Counted from the first letter of the stretch, positions 1 through 8,248 are shown. The stretch is 64,000 nt of DNA from Fructilactobacillus lindneri DSM 20690 = JCM 11027 (GCF_002907375.1 NZ_MIYK01000016.1:59907-123906); one strand, 5' to 3'. Numbers and translations are program-made. The notes: generated by a model not told the origin, from the letters alone.

Positions 1-565
1 TTAAGTGCGCTTTGGGAGCAAATTTCTTGGTAGTTTCCAAGGCCGTCGTTCCCATTACACCAATAACCGTAGATTTAGAATTATTTAAATCTTTAATATT
101 CTTAATTCCTGAATTCTTTTTAACTAAGATTGATTGCCCAGCTGGAAAATATGGCTTGGAAAAATCAACGATTTTAGCACGCTCTGGTGTAATGGTCATG
201 GAAGCTGCCACAGCATCAACTTGTTTGTTTTTCAATAATTGAATCTTAGAGTTAGTAGTAACTGGAGTAAATTCCGATTTGATGTGAGTATGATTATCTT
301 TTGCAATCTGCTTCGTAATTGCACGAGCAATATCTACGTCAAAACCTTCACTCTGCTCAGTTTTAGGACTGATCAAACCAAATAAGCGAGTATCACATTT
401 AACTCCCCAACGCATCACATGAGTTTGTTTTATTTGTGATAAAGCATCGGTCTCCTTGTTTTGCCGTTCGCGAGCATTAATCCCTAGCATCACTCCACCA
501 ATCAAGATAATCACCAGAATTACAGAGGCAAATAAACCCATTCGTTTTAATTTTGCTTTACTCAT
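1..565 (-). CDS. Amino-acid ABC transporter substrate-binding protein (family 3), C-terminus outside window
   Basis: This is the N-terminal 188 codons of a solute-binding protein family 3 (glutamine/glutamate/polar amino acid) component; the gene runs off the left edge. Visible features are a hydrophobic segment at about residues 9-28, then a binding domain with typical phrases such as EGFDVDIARAI, KQVDAVAASMTITPERA and VDFSKPYF. There is no lipobox cysteine, so the domain is probably held by an uncleaved transmembrane anchor, or the protein may be a fusion with the permease, as in GlnPH-type proteins. It lies 18 bp downstream of the ATPase gene on the same strand, so the two form one operon. 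The exact substrate is inferred from the family and from the GlnR-like box upstream of the operon. Confidence 0.85.
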   Translation of the reverse strand, partial: MSKAKLKRMGLFASVILVIILIGGVMLGINARERQNKETDALSQIKQTHVMRWGVKCDTRLFGLISPKTEQSEGFDVDIARAITKQIAKDNHTHIKSEFTPVTTNSKIQLLKNKQVDAVAASMTITPERAKIVDFSKPYFPAGQSILVKKNSGIKNIKDLNNSKSTVIGVMGTTALETTKKFAPKAHL

Positions 566-583
566 AATAATTCACCTCATTTC

Positions 584-1324
584 TTAATGATGTTCAACTT
601 GTGATAGGAATTGGCGAGCTCGTTCGGTTTTAGGACGTTTGAAAAATTCATCGGTCGAAGAATCTTCTAAGATTTTCCCATCAGCCATGAAAATTACTCG
701 ATCAGCCACTGCTTTAGCAAAATCCATTTCATGAGTAACTACTAAGGTTGTCATATCAGAATTCATCGCAATATCACGCATAACGTTTAAAACACTACCG
801 ACCATTTCCGGATCTAAAGCAGAAGTAGGTTCATCAAACAGCAGCACTCGCGGATCCATTGCCAAAGAACGTGCGATGGCAATCCGTTGTTTTTGTCCAC
901 CAGATAATTGCGCTGGATATTTGCCTCCTTGGTTTGATAAATCAACTTTAGCTAACAATTCGTCGGCAATTTCCCGATTTTTATCCTTGGGACGTTTCAA
1001 CACAATCTGTGGTGCCAACATAATATTTTCTAAAATCGTTTTGTTGTTGTATAAATTAAAATGTTGAAATACCATTCCGACATCTGTTCTTAATTTATTG
1101 ACATTGGTATCTTTACTAGAAATGTCCATGCCATCTACCACTAATTTTCCTTTTTGAATATCTTCCAAACCATTGATGGTTCGAAGTAAAGTTGACTTCC
1201 CGGAACCTGAGGGGCCAATTAAAACCACAGTTTCTCCAGCATTAATCTTCAAATTAATGTCATGAAGAGCGTGAAAATCACCGTAATATTTTTCAACATC
1301 TTGAAATTTAATAATTGCCGACAT
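584..1324 (-). CDS. glnQ: Polar amino acid ABC transporter ATP-binding protein (GlnQ type)
   Basis: A 246-residue cytoplasmic ATPase that powers import of glutamine or a related polar amino acid. Walker A is GPSGSGKST at residues 37-45, the Q-loop is at about 87, the ABC signature LSGGQKQR starts at 140, and Walker B VLLFDEP with the following glutamate comes shortly after. The length and the VTHEMDFAKAVADRV H-loop region are typical of the GlnQ/HisP family. The ribosome binding site reads AGGAGG. It is the first gene of an operon with the substrate-binding gene. The GlnR/TnrA-type box at 1411-1427 suggests nitrogen control. The exact amino acid cannot be read from the ATPase alone. Confidence 0.93.
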   Translation of the reverse strand: MSAIIKFQDVEKYYGDFHALHDINLKINAGETVVLIGPSGSGKSTLLRTINGLEDIQKGKLVVDGMDISSKDTNVNKLRTDVGMVFQHFNLYNNKTILENIMLAPQIVLKRPKDKNREIADELLAKVDLSNQGGKYPAQLSGGQKQRIAIARSLAMDPRVLLFDEPTSALDPEMVGSVLNVMRDIAMNSDMTTLVVTHEMDFAKAVADRVIFMADGKILEDSSTDEFFKRPKTERARQFLSQVEHH

Positions 1325-1357
1325 AAAATGTACCTCCTGTCTTTCTTAAAAATGCGT

Positions 1358-1388
1358 ATTATAGGTTAACTGCCACACTATATTACAA
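1358..1388 (-). promoter_or_regulatory. Probable promoter of the glutamine-type ABC transporter operon
   Basis: On the minus strand, TTGTAA (1383-1388) and a perfect TATAAT (1358-1363) are separated by 19 bp, upstream of the ATPase start at 1324. The spacing is slightly long, which suits an activator-assisted or otherwise regulated promoter. Confidence 0.5.
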
Positions 1389-1410
1389 TCAAAGAAAGTA
1401 CCATACTTCC

Positions 1411-1427
1411 TGTCACGTTATGTGACA
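1411..1427. promoter_or_regulatory. GlnR/TnrA-type operator
   Basis: TGTCACGTTATGTGACA fits the Gram-positive GlnR/TnrA consensus TGTNA-N7-TNACA exactly, with perfect 6-bp arms. It lies 23 bp upstream of the -35 element of the glutamine-type transporter operon. The GlnR family is established as the nitrogen regulator of glutamine transport in Firmicutes. Binding here is inferred. Confidence 0.65.
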
Positions 1428-1486
1428 TCAAATGTAAATTTTAATTTCAAGCTAGCTAATTGATTGTCTAAGAAAGGAATTTGCAA

Positions 1487-2050
1487 ATGAAAAATCATAC
1501 TAAAATTCGCTGTACTTGGGCGAATACTAATGACGAGTTAATGCAAAAATATCACGACGAAGTCTGGGGTAAACCAGTCCATAATAATCAACAATTGTTT
1601 GAGCTTTTATCACTAGAATTAATGCAGTCGGGACTAAGTTGGAAAACAATTCTGCATAAACAACAAAACTTTGAAAAAGCCTTTTATAATTTTGATTATC
1701 ATCAGGTGGCTAAGATGGAGCAGCAAATTCCTGATTTACTTCAGAATACTGGTATTATTAGAAATAAACGTAAAATTAATGCTATTATTCAAAACGCTAA
1801 AATGATGGAACAACTTGAAAAACAAGGAACTAATTTTTCTGAATTATTGTGGCAGTTTGTAAATCACGAACCCATCATTAACTCGGTTAAAAATCATACA
1901 GACATTCCAAATACCACTGATCTTGCAACTAAAATTAGTAAGCATTTAAAGTCAATAGGATTTAGTTTTACTGGACCAGTTGTGATTTATTCATTGATGC
2001 AAGCATGCGGAATGGTGAATGATCATGAAAACGATTGTTTTGCAAAGTAA
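1487..2050 (+). CDS. tag: DNA-3-methyladenine glycosylase I
   Basis: A 187-residue base-excision repair enzyme that removes 3-methyladenine from alkylated DNA. The N-terminal CTWANTNDELMQKYHDEVWG and C-terminal ACGMVNDHENDC segments carry the Cys/His residues of the Tag zinc snap. The LSLELMQSGLSW stretch holds the family's active-site glutamate and aromatic pocket. I chose ATG 1487 over the in-frame TTG at 1481 because AGGA (1475-1478) lies 8 bp before 1487 and only 2 bp before 1481. The gene is divergent from the amino-acid transporter and is followed closely by the ArsR regulator. Confidence 0.93.
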   Translation: MKNHTKIRCTWANTNDELMQKYHDEVWGKPVHNNQQLFELLSLELMQSGLSWKTILHKQQNFEKAFYNFDYHQVAKMEQQIPDLLQNTGIIRNKRKINAIIQNAKMMEQLEKQGTNFSELLWQFVNHEPIINSVKNHTDIPNTTDLATKISKHLKSIGFSFTGPVVIYSLMQACGMVNDHENDCFAK

Positions 2051-2111
2051 GTTAATATGTCTTTAGTGCTACAATTAATTCATTACATCATCAAACCAAG
2101 GAGTGATATTT

Positions 2112-2408
2112 TTGGAAAATTATAATGAAAATGACCTTGCCAAAATTTTTAAAGCTCTGTCTGATCCAAATCGCATTAAAATTTTAAAAATCTTAATTGA
2201 AAACCAAACTGAAATGACATGTGGAGAAGTCAGTTCACATCTTAAACTTTCGCTTTCAACAGTTTCTTACCATTTTAAAATCCTACGTCATGCTGGATTA
2301 ACTAAGATGCGTAAAGAAGGTCACGAAAAGTACTTATCAGTTAACCAACCTTTGCTGAATAAATTAAACTTAATCCCAGTAATTAAAAAAGATTTCACGT
2401 TAAAATAA
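2112..2408 (+). CDS. ArsR-family winged-helix transcriptional repressor
   Basis: A 98-residue helix-turn-helix protein with the ArsR opening LAKIFKALSDPNRIKILKIL and a recognition region LSLSTVSYHFKILRHAGL at about 48-65. The metal-binding ELCVCD motif of ArsR/SmtB is replaced by EMTCGEV with a lone cysteine, so it probably does not sense metal the classical way. TTG 2112 is chosen because AAGGAG (2098-2103) is 8 bp upstream; the longer frame from GTG 2103 would overlap that site. Just downstream are a terminator, a perfect 20-bp palindrome and an MFS exporter, so it probably represses the exporter. That is inference from position. Confidence 0.85.
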   Translation: MENYNENDLAKIFKALSDPNRIKILKILIENQTEMTCGEVSSHLKLSLSTVSYHFKILRHAGLTKMRKEGHEKYLSVNQPLLNKLNLIPVIKKDFTLK

Positions 2409-2427
2409 TCGTGAAATCTTTTTTTAA
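2391..2427 (+). terminator. Rho-independent terminator of the arsR-type gene
   Basis: GATTTCACG pairs with CGTGAAATC across a 10-base loop that includes the stop codon, followed by TTTTTTT. It separates the regulator from the exporter transcript. Confidence 0.85.
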
Positions 2428-2465
2428 ACTTGCATCTTTTTAAAAAATAGAATACTCTTGATTTA

Positions 2466-2485
2466 ATTTCGATATATATCGAAAT
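2466..2485. promoter_or_regulatory. Perfect 20-bp palindrome, probable operator of the MFS exporter
   Basis: ATTTCGATATATATCGAAAT is a perfect inverted repeat 23 bp before the exporter start and 6 bp before its ribosome binding site. AT-rich palindromes with this architecture are common ArsR-family operators, and an ArsR-type gene ends 58 bp upstream. The pairing is inferred. Confidence 0.65.
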
Positions 2486-2508
2486 AAGTTTGAAGGGGGT
2501 TTTTTATT

Positions 2509-4005
2509 TTGCAACGGAAAAAGAAATGGACTAAGAAAAAACTTTTAATTATTATTTCAGTTTTGATTGCTACTTTTATGACATCCGTAGAGACCACGAT
2601 TGTTACTACTGCTTTGCCGTCAATTCTAAGTAGTCTTCATGGTTTAGCACTTCAAAGCTGGGTCTTTGCCACCTACTTACTAACAACGACTTTGAGTACT
2701 CCAATTTACGGAAAACTCAGTGATCGAATCGGCAGAAAACCCATTTTTCTCTTTGGACTGGCTGTTTTTACTCTAGGCTCAATGGCTTGTGGGTTGGCAA
2801 CTAACATTGGATTGTTGATTGCAGCTCGTGCTTTACAAGGATTAGGTGCTGGGGCCATCATGCCAATCACCTTCACACTAATTGCAGATATTTTCCCACT
2901 CGAAGAACGTTCCAATATGATGGCTTGGAATAATACTGCTTGGGGAATTTCAGCTTTGATTGGTCCCATCATCGGTGGTTTTATCGTTGATCAATTAAGC
3001 TGGCATTGGATATTCTTTATTAATGTTCCTTTAGGAATGATTGTCTTTATCTTGATTTACTTTGGCTATCGCGATCCAGTCCAACAAACAACTACACTTA
3101 AAATGGACTACTTTGGCAGTTCCTGGTTAGCTTTATTTTTAATTTCACTCTTAGTAACATTACAGTTATTAAGTGATCCTAAAATTAACTATTCATTGTT
3201 AATAATCGGATTAGTAATTATTGTGATATCTTTCGTGTTATTTATTCGTACTGAAAAGAATGCCAGTGATCCTGTCATCCCACTCAAATTATTTAAATCA
3301 TGGACTTTTTCTGCCCAGATTCTGACTGCTTTACTCCTAAGCGGTATTCAATTTGGATTCCAAATTTACTTCCCAATGTGGCTTCAATCAATCTATAAAG
3401 TATCTGCTACCGTTGCTGGTTTAGCAATTACTCCTGGTCCAATTGCTTGGTTAATCACATCATTTTTTGTTGGAGCATTAATTAAACATCTTGCTCCCAA
3501 ATTTATTACAATTCCAATTGTAATTATTCAATTTGCTTTTTATCTCGTGTTGGTTTGTAGTTCAGTATCTTTACCCATTGTCTGGTTCTACGTTATTGCT
3601 GGAGTAACTGGTGCCGGCTTAGGTATTATAATTACCATGAATACTGTAGTAGCTCAAGCGATTGTGCCTAAAGAAAATGTAGGCGTAGCTTCCTCAATGA
3701 TTACTTTGGGCCGAACTCTTGGACAAACTGTAATGACTGGAATTTTTGGATTTGTTTTTAACCTAACTCTCAATCTTGAACATAATCACTATCCGCAGAT
3801 TAATCCCAAATTATTAAATAGTGTAATTTCTTCTAAAAATGCTTCAGCAGTTCACTTATCAAGTGAGTTAGTTAGAGAAATTAATCAAATTTTGTTGACA
3901 GCCTTTCATAATGTCTTTTATTTAACGCTAATCTTGTTTGTTATTATCATCATTGTAAATATGTGTGATAAATTAAATAAACCAATTGTTATGAAGAATA
4001 AATAA
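2509..4005 (+). CDS. MFS drug exporter, DHA2 (EmrB/QacA) family, 14 TM
   Basis: A 498-residue integral membrane protein of the DHA2 drug:proton antiporter family. The three diagnostic motifs are present: motif A GKLSDRIGRKP between TM2 and TM3, motif B around ALQGLGAGAIMP, and antiporter motif C GPIIGGFIVDQLSW in TM5. The length fits a 14-helix protein. The TTG start is supported by GAAGGGGG 9 bp upstream. The palindrome in the leader and the upstream ArsR-family gene suggest it is induced when an exported compound inactivates the repressor. The substrate is unknown. Confidence 0.9.
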   Translation: MQRKKKWTKKKLLIIISVLIATFMTSVETTIVTTALPSILSSLHGLALQSWVFATYLLTTTLSTPIYGKLSDRIGRKPIFLFGLAVFTLGSMACGLATNIGLLIAARALQGLGAGAIMPITFTLIADIFPLEERSNMMAWNNTAWGISALIGPIIGGFIVDQLSWHWIFFINVPLGMIVFILIYFGYRDPVQQTTTLKMDYFGSSWLALFLISLLVTLQLLSDPKINYSLLIIGLVIIVISFVLFIRTEKNASDPVIPLKLFKSWTFSAQILTALLLSGIQFGFQIYFPMWLQSIYKVSATVAGLAITPGPIAWLITSFFVGALIKHLAPKFITIPIVIIQFAFYLVLVCSSVSLPIVWFYVIAGVTGAGLGIIITMNTVVAQAIVPKENVGVASSMITLGRTLGQTVMTGIFGFVFNLTLNLEHNHYPQINPKLLNSVISSKNASAVHLSSELVREINQILLTAFHNVFYLTLILFVIIIIVNMCDKLNKPIVMKNK

Positions 4006-4019
4006 ACTCTGTAAAATAC

Positions 4020-4057
4020 AAATAGTCCACGTAAAAATTAATTTACGTGGACTATTT
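4020..4057. terminator. Bidirectional terminator
   Basis: AAATAGTCCACGTAAA pairs with TTTACGTGGACTATTT around a 6-base loop, with A- and T-rich flanks. It lies between the convergent MFS exporter and the cls satellite gene and can serve both. Confidence 0.8.
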
Positions 4058-4075
4058 ATATAATTACGTTAATAT

Positions 4076-4177
4076 TTAACTACATTTTTTACTTTTTAAA
4101 ACTACAATCCCAGCTACCGTCGCTCCTAAAGCAACTCGTAGCCAGCTAGTTTTACTCGACTTTTGTTTTTCATACAT
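4076..4177 (-). CDS. 33-residue small membrane protein downstream of cardiolipin synthase
   Basis: A short frame whose ATG lies 8 bp after the cls stop codon on the same strand. The product begins MYEKQKSSKTSWLRV, continues with a hydrophobic stretch (about residues 12-27) and ends in KSKKCS. It looks like a single-span membrane peptide with positively charged ends. The upstream AGAAGAG is a weak ribosome binding site, so it may be translationally coupled to cls. I do not recognise a family. The tight coupling to cls, the hydrophobic core and the convergent terminator just beyond the stop support a real gene, but this is not proven. Confidence 0.5.
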   Translation of the reverse strand: MYEKQKSSKTSWLRVALGATVAGIVVLKSKKCS

Positions 4178-4185
4178 AACTCTTC

Positions 4186-5655
4186 TTATAGTAATGGCGA
4201 TAGTAAACGACTAAAATGTTGCTTAAAATTCAACCATGCTGATTGATCAGCAAAAATTTCTTTTGTCTGCAATGTACTGTCTTCAATGTTTTGTTGGAAG
4301 ATCTCTTCCATCTTATTAGCCAAACCTTTATCGTAAACAAATGCATTACATTCAAAATTAAGCCCAAAACTACGATAATCAAAGTTTGCAGATCCGACTG
4401 AAACTAATTTATCATCAACTACAATTGTTTTAGCGTGCATAAATCCATTGTTGTAAGCATAAACTTTTACACCCAACTCAGTTAATTGTTGTGTGTAATA
4501 CTGAGTTGCTCGGTAAACAAACGGATGATCCGGCATATCTGGAGTAACAATCTCTACATCTACGCCAGAATTAACCGCAACCTTAATTGCATCTAGAACA
4601 GATTGATCAGGAATTAAATAGGGAGTAGTGATTTTCAATGATTTAGTCGCCATTTCAATCAACTTGATGTATCCCATTTTGATTTGTTCCATCGGAGAAT
4701 CTGGACCACTAGAAACAATCTGCATAATAGCATTTCCATCTGTTTTAATTGGAGGATAATATTTAGCGCTTTCTTTGGGATCATTTGGATCAATTCGTGA
4801 CTTAATGTCTGTGCCGTTCCAATCCAATAAAAATCTAGATTGCAATCCATAAACTCCATCACCATGAATACGAATCATACAATCACGCCAGTTACCAAAT
4901 TTAGGTACCCATCCCATATATTGGTCACCAATGTTCAATCCGCCAATATAACCATATTTACCATCAATCGTTACTAATTTATGATGATCACGGAAATTCA
5001 CCCGCATATCAAGCACATTAAATTTGTTGTGCAAAAATGGGAAAGCACGTCCGCCAGCATCAATCAATGGTTTGAAAAATTTTTCATTAGTTCCCATTGA
5101 ACCCCAAGCATCATAAATAACTCGCACATCAACTCCTTGTTTGGCTTTTTCAACCAAAACATCTAAGGCTTGATGTCCAATTTTATCGGCATAAAAAGTA
5201 TAAAATTCAATATTAATCGAACTTTTAGCGTTTCTAAAATCTTCAAATAATTGTTTGATAAATGTATCGCCACCAGTATATGTTTCAACTTCATTATGCC
5301 CTAAAAGCGGAGCAGTATCTGAATTCATAAACATTTCTACTAATCCAGCAGATTCATTAACTAATTTGTTATTTGGATCAGCTTTTTCGTCAAAATGGCC
5401 TAATAATGATTTTTGCCGATTAATTTCAGCGGTTACTTGTTTCTTAGAACTACCTGATAATCGCAATAAACTGCTTTTTGGCAAACGACGTCCAAAAAAA
5501 GCATAAAACAAAAAACCAAGAACTGGTATAAAAATCAACACCAATAACCAAGCCCAAGTAGCCGCAATATTTCTCGGCTGTCTAAAGACAGTAATGATTG
5601 CTGCAACAGCATTGATAATGATAATCGCTAAAATGATTGTTAAAATGATCTCCAT
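4186..5655 (-). CDS. cls: Cardiolipin synthase
   Basis: A 489-residue membrane enzyme of the phospholipase D superfamily that condenses two phosphatidylglycerol molecules into cardiolipin and glycerol. Two N-terminal hydrophobic segments (about residues 2-20 and 35-52) precede two HKD motifs: HHKLVTIDGKYGYIGG and HAKTIVVDDKLVSVGSAN. The length matches bacterial Cls (about 480-510). It is followed 8 bp later by the 33-codon frame. It runs opposite to the neighbouring arsB-like gene. Nothing odd is seen in the active sites. Confidence 0.95.
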   Translation of the reverse strand: MEIILTIILAIIIINAVAAIITVFRQPRNIAATWAWLLVLIFIPVLGFLFYAFFGRRLPKSSLLRLSGSSKKQVTAEINRQKSLLGHFDEKADPNNKLVNESAGLVEMFMNSDTAPLLGHNEVETYTGGDTFIKQLFEDFRNAKSSINIEFYTFYADKIGHQALDVLVEKAKQGVDVRVIYDAWGSMGTNEKFFKPLIDAGGRAFPFLHNKFNVLDMRVNFRDHHKLVTIDGKYGYIGGLNIGDQYMGWVPKFGNWRDCMIRIHGDGVYGLQSRFLLDWNGTDIKSRIDPNDPKESAKYYPPIKTDGNAIMQIVSSGPDSPMEQIKMGYIKLIEMATKSLKITTPYLIPDQSVLDAIKVAVNSGVDVEIVTPDMPDHPFVYRATQYYTQQLTELGVKVYAYNNGFMHAKTIVVDDKLVSVGSANFDYRSFGLNFECNAFVYDKGLANKMEEIFQQNIEDSTLQTKEIFADQSAWLNFKQHFSRLLSPLL

Positions 5656-5761
5656 TTTCTTCCTCCTCGGATTGTCTGTATTGTATTAATAATAACTGAT
5701 TTTAACTGCTTATGGGGAATTATTAGAATGATTTTTTTATTTAATTAGTTAAAAAATAAGG

Positions 5762-5790
5762 TTGTCAAAAAATATTTTAAGTTTTAACAT
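5762..5790 (+). promoter_or_regulatory. Probable promoter of the arsB-like gene
   Basis: TTGTCA (5762-5767) and TAACAT (5785-5790) are spaced by 17 bp, about 50 bp before the start codon. Confidence 0.5.
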
Positions 5791-5838
5791 ATGTAAATAG
5801 CTTTAAATAAATTCTATATTAATCAAGGTGATAAATTA

Positions 5839-7137
5839 TTGATTAAAACAATTTTAGCAATTTTTATTTTTGTCGTAACATTAATTTTTGTAATTTGGCA
5901 GCCCAAAAAATTATCAATTGGCTGGCCCACTTCTATTGGTGCTATCGCAGTTTTAGCATTAGGAGTAGTTAATTTAAACGACGTTAACACCGTAATTGGA
6001 ATTGTTTGGAATGCTACGTTAGCATTCATTGCCATTATCATCATTTCCCTTACTTTAGATGAAATTGGTTTTTTTAAATGGGCCGCTTTGCATCTTGCCC
6101 GATTAGCTAATGGAAATGGAACTTGGCTCTTCACATTAATACTTACTTTTGGGGCGTTAGTAGCTGCTTTCTTTGCTAACGATGGAGCTGCTTTGATTTT
6201 AACTCCCATCGTAATTGAAATTATGCGAGCCCTGCAGTTTGATAAAAAAGATACTTTTCCATTTATCATTGCTTGTGGCTTCATAGCGGATGCAACTTCA
6301 TTACCATTTGTAATAAGTAATTTAATCAATATCATTTCCGCTAACTTCTTTAATATTAGCTTTGGCAGCTATGCCATGGTCATGATAATTCCAGATTTAT
6401 TTGCGTTAATGAGTAGTCTTGGCATTTTATACTGGTATTTCAGAAAAAGTATTCCTAAACATTACAAAACTGATTTAATTAATAATCCAGCTGATGCCAT
6501 CGTTAGTAAAAAGTTATTTAAATTGTCATGGCTGGTTTTACTTATTTTATTAATTGGTTATTTCCTGAGTGGACCATTAAACATACCTGTGTCTATCATT
6601 GCTCTACCAATTGCATTAATATTTTTATTTATTTGTCATAAAAATCCTAAAATCAATGCTAAAAAAGTAATTAAAGGTGCTCCTTGGAACATTGTTATTT
6701 TTTCGATAGGGATGTATGTAGTCGTTTATGGGTTACAAAATATTGGATTAATCAATATTTTAAGCACCATCATTAAATATCTTGCTAGCTTAGGAACAAT
6801 AACAGCTAATTTAGGAATGGGCTTTTTGGCAGCCTTACTCTCTTCAGTTATGAACAATTTGCCTGCCACGATGATTGACGCACTTTCGATCAAAGCTGCA
6901 GGGCAAACTGGAATAATGCATCAAACTTTAGTCTACGCCAATATTATCGGCTCAGATCTTGGACCTAAATTAACTCCTATCGGTTCTTTAGCAACGTTAG
7001 TTTGGCTCCAAGTTTTAGGTAAACAAGGTATCAAAATCGGTTGGAAAAAATATTGTCAGATTGGTGTTGTAATTACTTTTCCAGTTCTTTTAATTACATT
7101 ATTAGGATTGGCACTCTCATTGTTTATTTTTAAATAA
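5839..7137 (+). CDS. arsB: ArsB-type anion efflux permease
   Basis: A 432-residue polytopic membrane protein that aligns by eye with ArsB from end to end. Shared phrases include VIWQPKKLSIGW near the N-terminus, FIAIIIISLTLDEIGFFKWAA, FANDGAALILTPIVIE, SSVMNNLPATM and SDLGPKLTPIGSLATL. ArsB exports arsenite or antimonite, alone or with ArsA. No arsC, arsD or arsA is adjacent, and the ArsR-family gene 3.4 kb upstream is not obviously linked. The TTG start is supported by AAGGTGAT 6 bp upstream. Other oxyanions within the ion-transporter superfamily are possible substrates. Confidence 0.88.
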   Translation: MIKTILAIFIFVVTLIFVIWQPKKLSIGWPTSIGAIAVLALGVVNLNDVNTVIGIVWNATLAFIAIIIISLTLDEIGFFKWAALHLARLANGNGTWLFTLILTFGALVAAFFANDGAALILTPIVIEIMRALQFDKKDTFPFIIACGFIADATSLPFVISNLINIISANFFNISFGSYAMVMIIPDLFALMSSLGILYWYFRKSIPKHYKTDLINNPADAIVSKKLFKLSWLVLLILLIGYFLSGPLNIPVSIIALPIALIFLFICHKNPKINAKKVIKGAPWNIVIFSIGMYVVVYGLQNIGLINILSTIIKYLASLGTITANLGMGFLAALLSSVMNNLPATMIDALSIKAAGQTGIMHQTLVYANIIGSDLGPKLTPIGSLATLVWLQVLGKQGIKIGWKKYCQIGVVITFPVLLITLLGLALSLFIFK

Positions 7138-7140
7138 GAA

Positions 7141-7180
7141 AAAAATGATCCGTCAAAATTTAATTTGATGGATCATTTTT
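7141..7180. terminator. Bidirectional terminator between arsB and manA
   Basis: An AAAAATGATCC arm pairs with GGATCATTTTT, with further pairing towards the loop. It lies between convergent genes and touches the manA stop codon. Confidence 0.85.
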
Positions 7181-8148
7181 TATTCTGTAACTTGTATTAA
7201 AGTTAATTTACCATTAAATTGATAGTTTGTAATTGGGGTCGGCATGATAAAAGTGTCGCCTTTTTTAATTTGATATTCCTGCTTATCATCTGATAGCGTA
7301 CCAGAACCGCTAATAACAACGTTAATCGAATAATGATGACTAGTGATATTAGTTTCTCCATCAACATTAATTCTTTTAAGCGTAAAATACTTTGAACGTA
7401 AAATACTGGTGATAGCTTGATTATGCGTATCTTGAATTGGGTTGGTCATATCCTGACTAGGAACAATATTAGGAAAATTTGTAACCGCAATCGCATCCTT
7501 AATGTTTAAAGGACGCTGCTCTCCAGTTTCTGGATCAACTCGGTCAAAATCATAAAAGCGCAGCGTATTATCAGAACTTTGTTCAACTTCTAATGCCACA
7601 ATTCCTGCTCCTAAAGCATGCAAAGTTCCTGCGGGTACATAAATTAAATCACCTGGCTTAACGGAAATAGTCGTCAAAATTTTTTCTAACTGATGTTGTT
7701 GAATTGCGGATTTCATCTCGGCTGCAGTTTGCGCATTATGACCATAATAAGCCACCGAATCAGGCTTGGCAGCCAAAATATACCAACACTCAGTTTTACC
7801 ATTTGGTTCCGAAAAATATTTGTTGGCATTTTCGTCATTCGGATGAACTTGAATGGAAAGATTTTCTTTGGCATCCAGCATTTTGACTAATAAGGGAAAT
7901 GTTTGATTTGAACGATGATTATCAAACAGCTCTGGTTCATCATGCCAAACTTGTTTTAAGGTTTTACCTTTAAATTTACCATTGCTAATTTTAGATAAAT
8001 CCTGCCCATATACCGATGCCAGCCATGCTTCACCTACGTGGTCTGTTTTAATTGGCAAATTAGATTCTTTCAGGTTCGTTCCACCCCACATCTTTTGATG
8101 CAGAATTGGTTTTAAAAAAAGTGGTTCATTTTTATTTTCGGCACTCAT
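7180..8148 (-). CDS. manA: Mannose-6-phosphate isomerase, class I
   Basis: A 322-residue cytoplasmic metalloenzyme that interconverts mannose-6-phosphate and fructose-6-phosphate. Cupin-type zinc ligands are visible in LSIQVHPNDENA and in GKTECWYIL, with a third region at VPAGTLHALGAGIVALEVEQSSDNTLRFYDF. This short form (about 315-325 residues) is typical of Firmicutes. The start is supported by AAGGAG 10 bp upstream. It is monocistronic, with a consensus catabolite-response element 51 bp upstream. Confidence 0.95.
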   Translation of the reverse strand: MSAENKNEPLFLKPILHQKMWGGTNLKESNLPIKTDHVGEAWLASVYGQDLSKISNGKFKGKTLKQVWHDEPELFDNHRSNQTFPLLVKMLDAKENLSIQVHPNDENANKYFSEPNGKTECWYILAAKPDSVAYYGHNAQTAAEMKSAIQQHQLEKILTTISVKPGDLIYVPAGTLHALGAGIVALEVEQSSDNTLRFYDFDRVDPETGEQRPLNIKDAIAVTNFPNIVPSQDMTNPIQDTHNQAITSILRSKYFTLKRINVDGETNITSHHYSINVVISGSGTLSDDKQEYQIKKGDTFIMPTPITNYQFNGKLTLIQVTE

Positions 8149-8198
8149 GATTACAGACTCCTTGATTAACTAAATTTTAAATCAAGACAAGTCTAACA

Positions 8199-8212
8199 TG
8201 TAATCGCTTACA
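8199..8212. promoter_or_regulatory. cre site (CcpA operator) upstream of manA
   Basis: TGTAATCGCTTACA matches the consensus TGWNANCGNTNWCA at every defined position. It lies 51-64 bp upstream of the manA start, in the promoter region. Confidence 0.7.
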
Positions 8213-8248
8213 TAGGTTTGTTTTAGCTTATTACAATAATAATTTTGT

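Noticed and set aside
5823..6335. 170-codon open frame on the minus strand
   Set aside because: It lies entirely antisense to arsB, is low in complexity (mirror of hydrophobic codons), and has no ribosome binding site.
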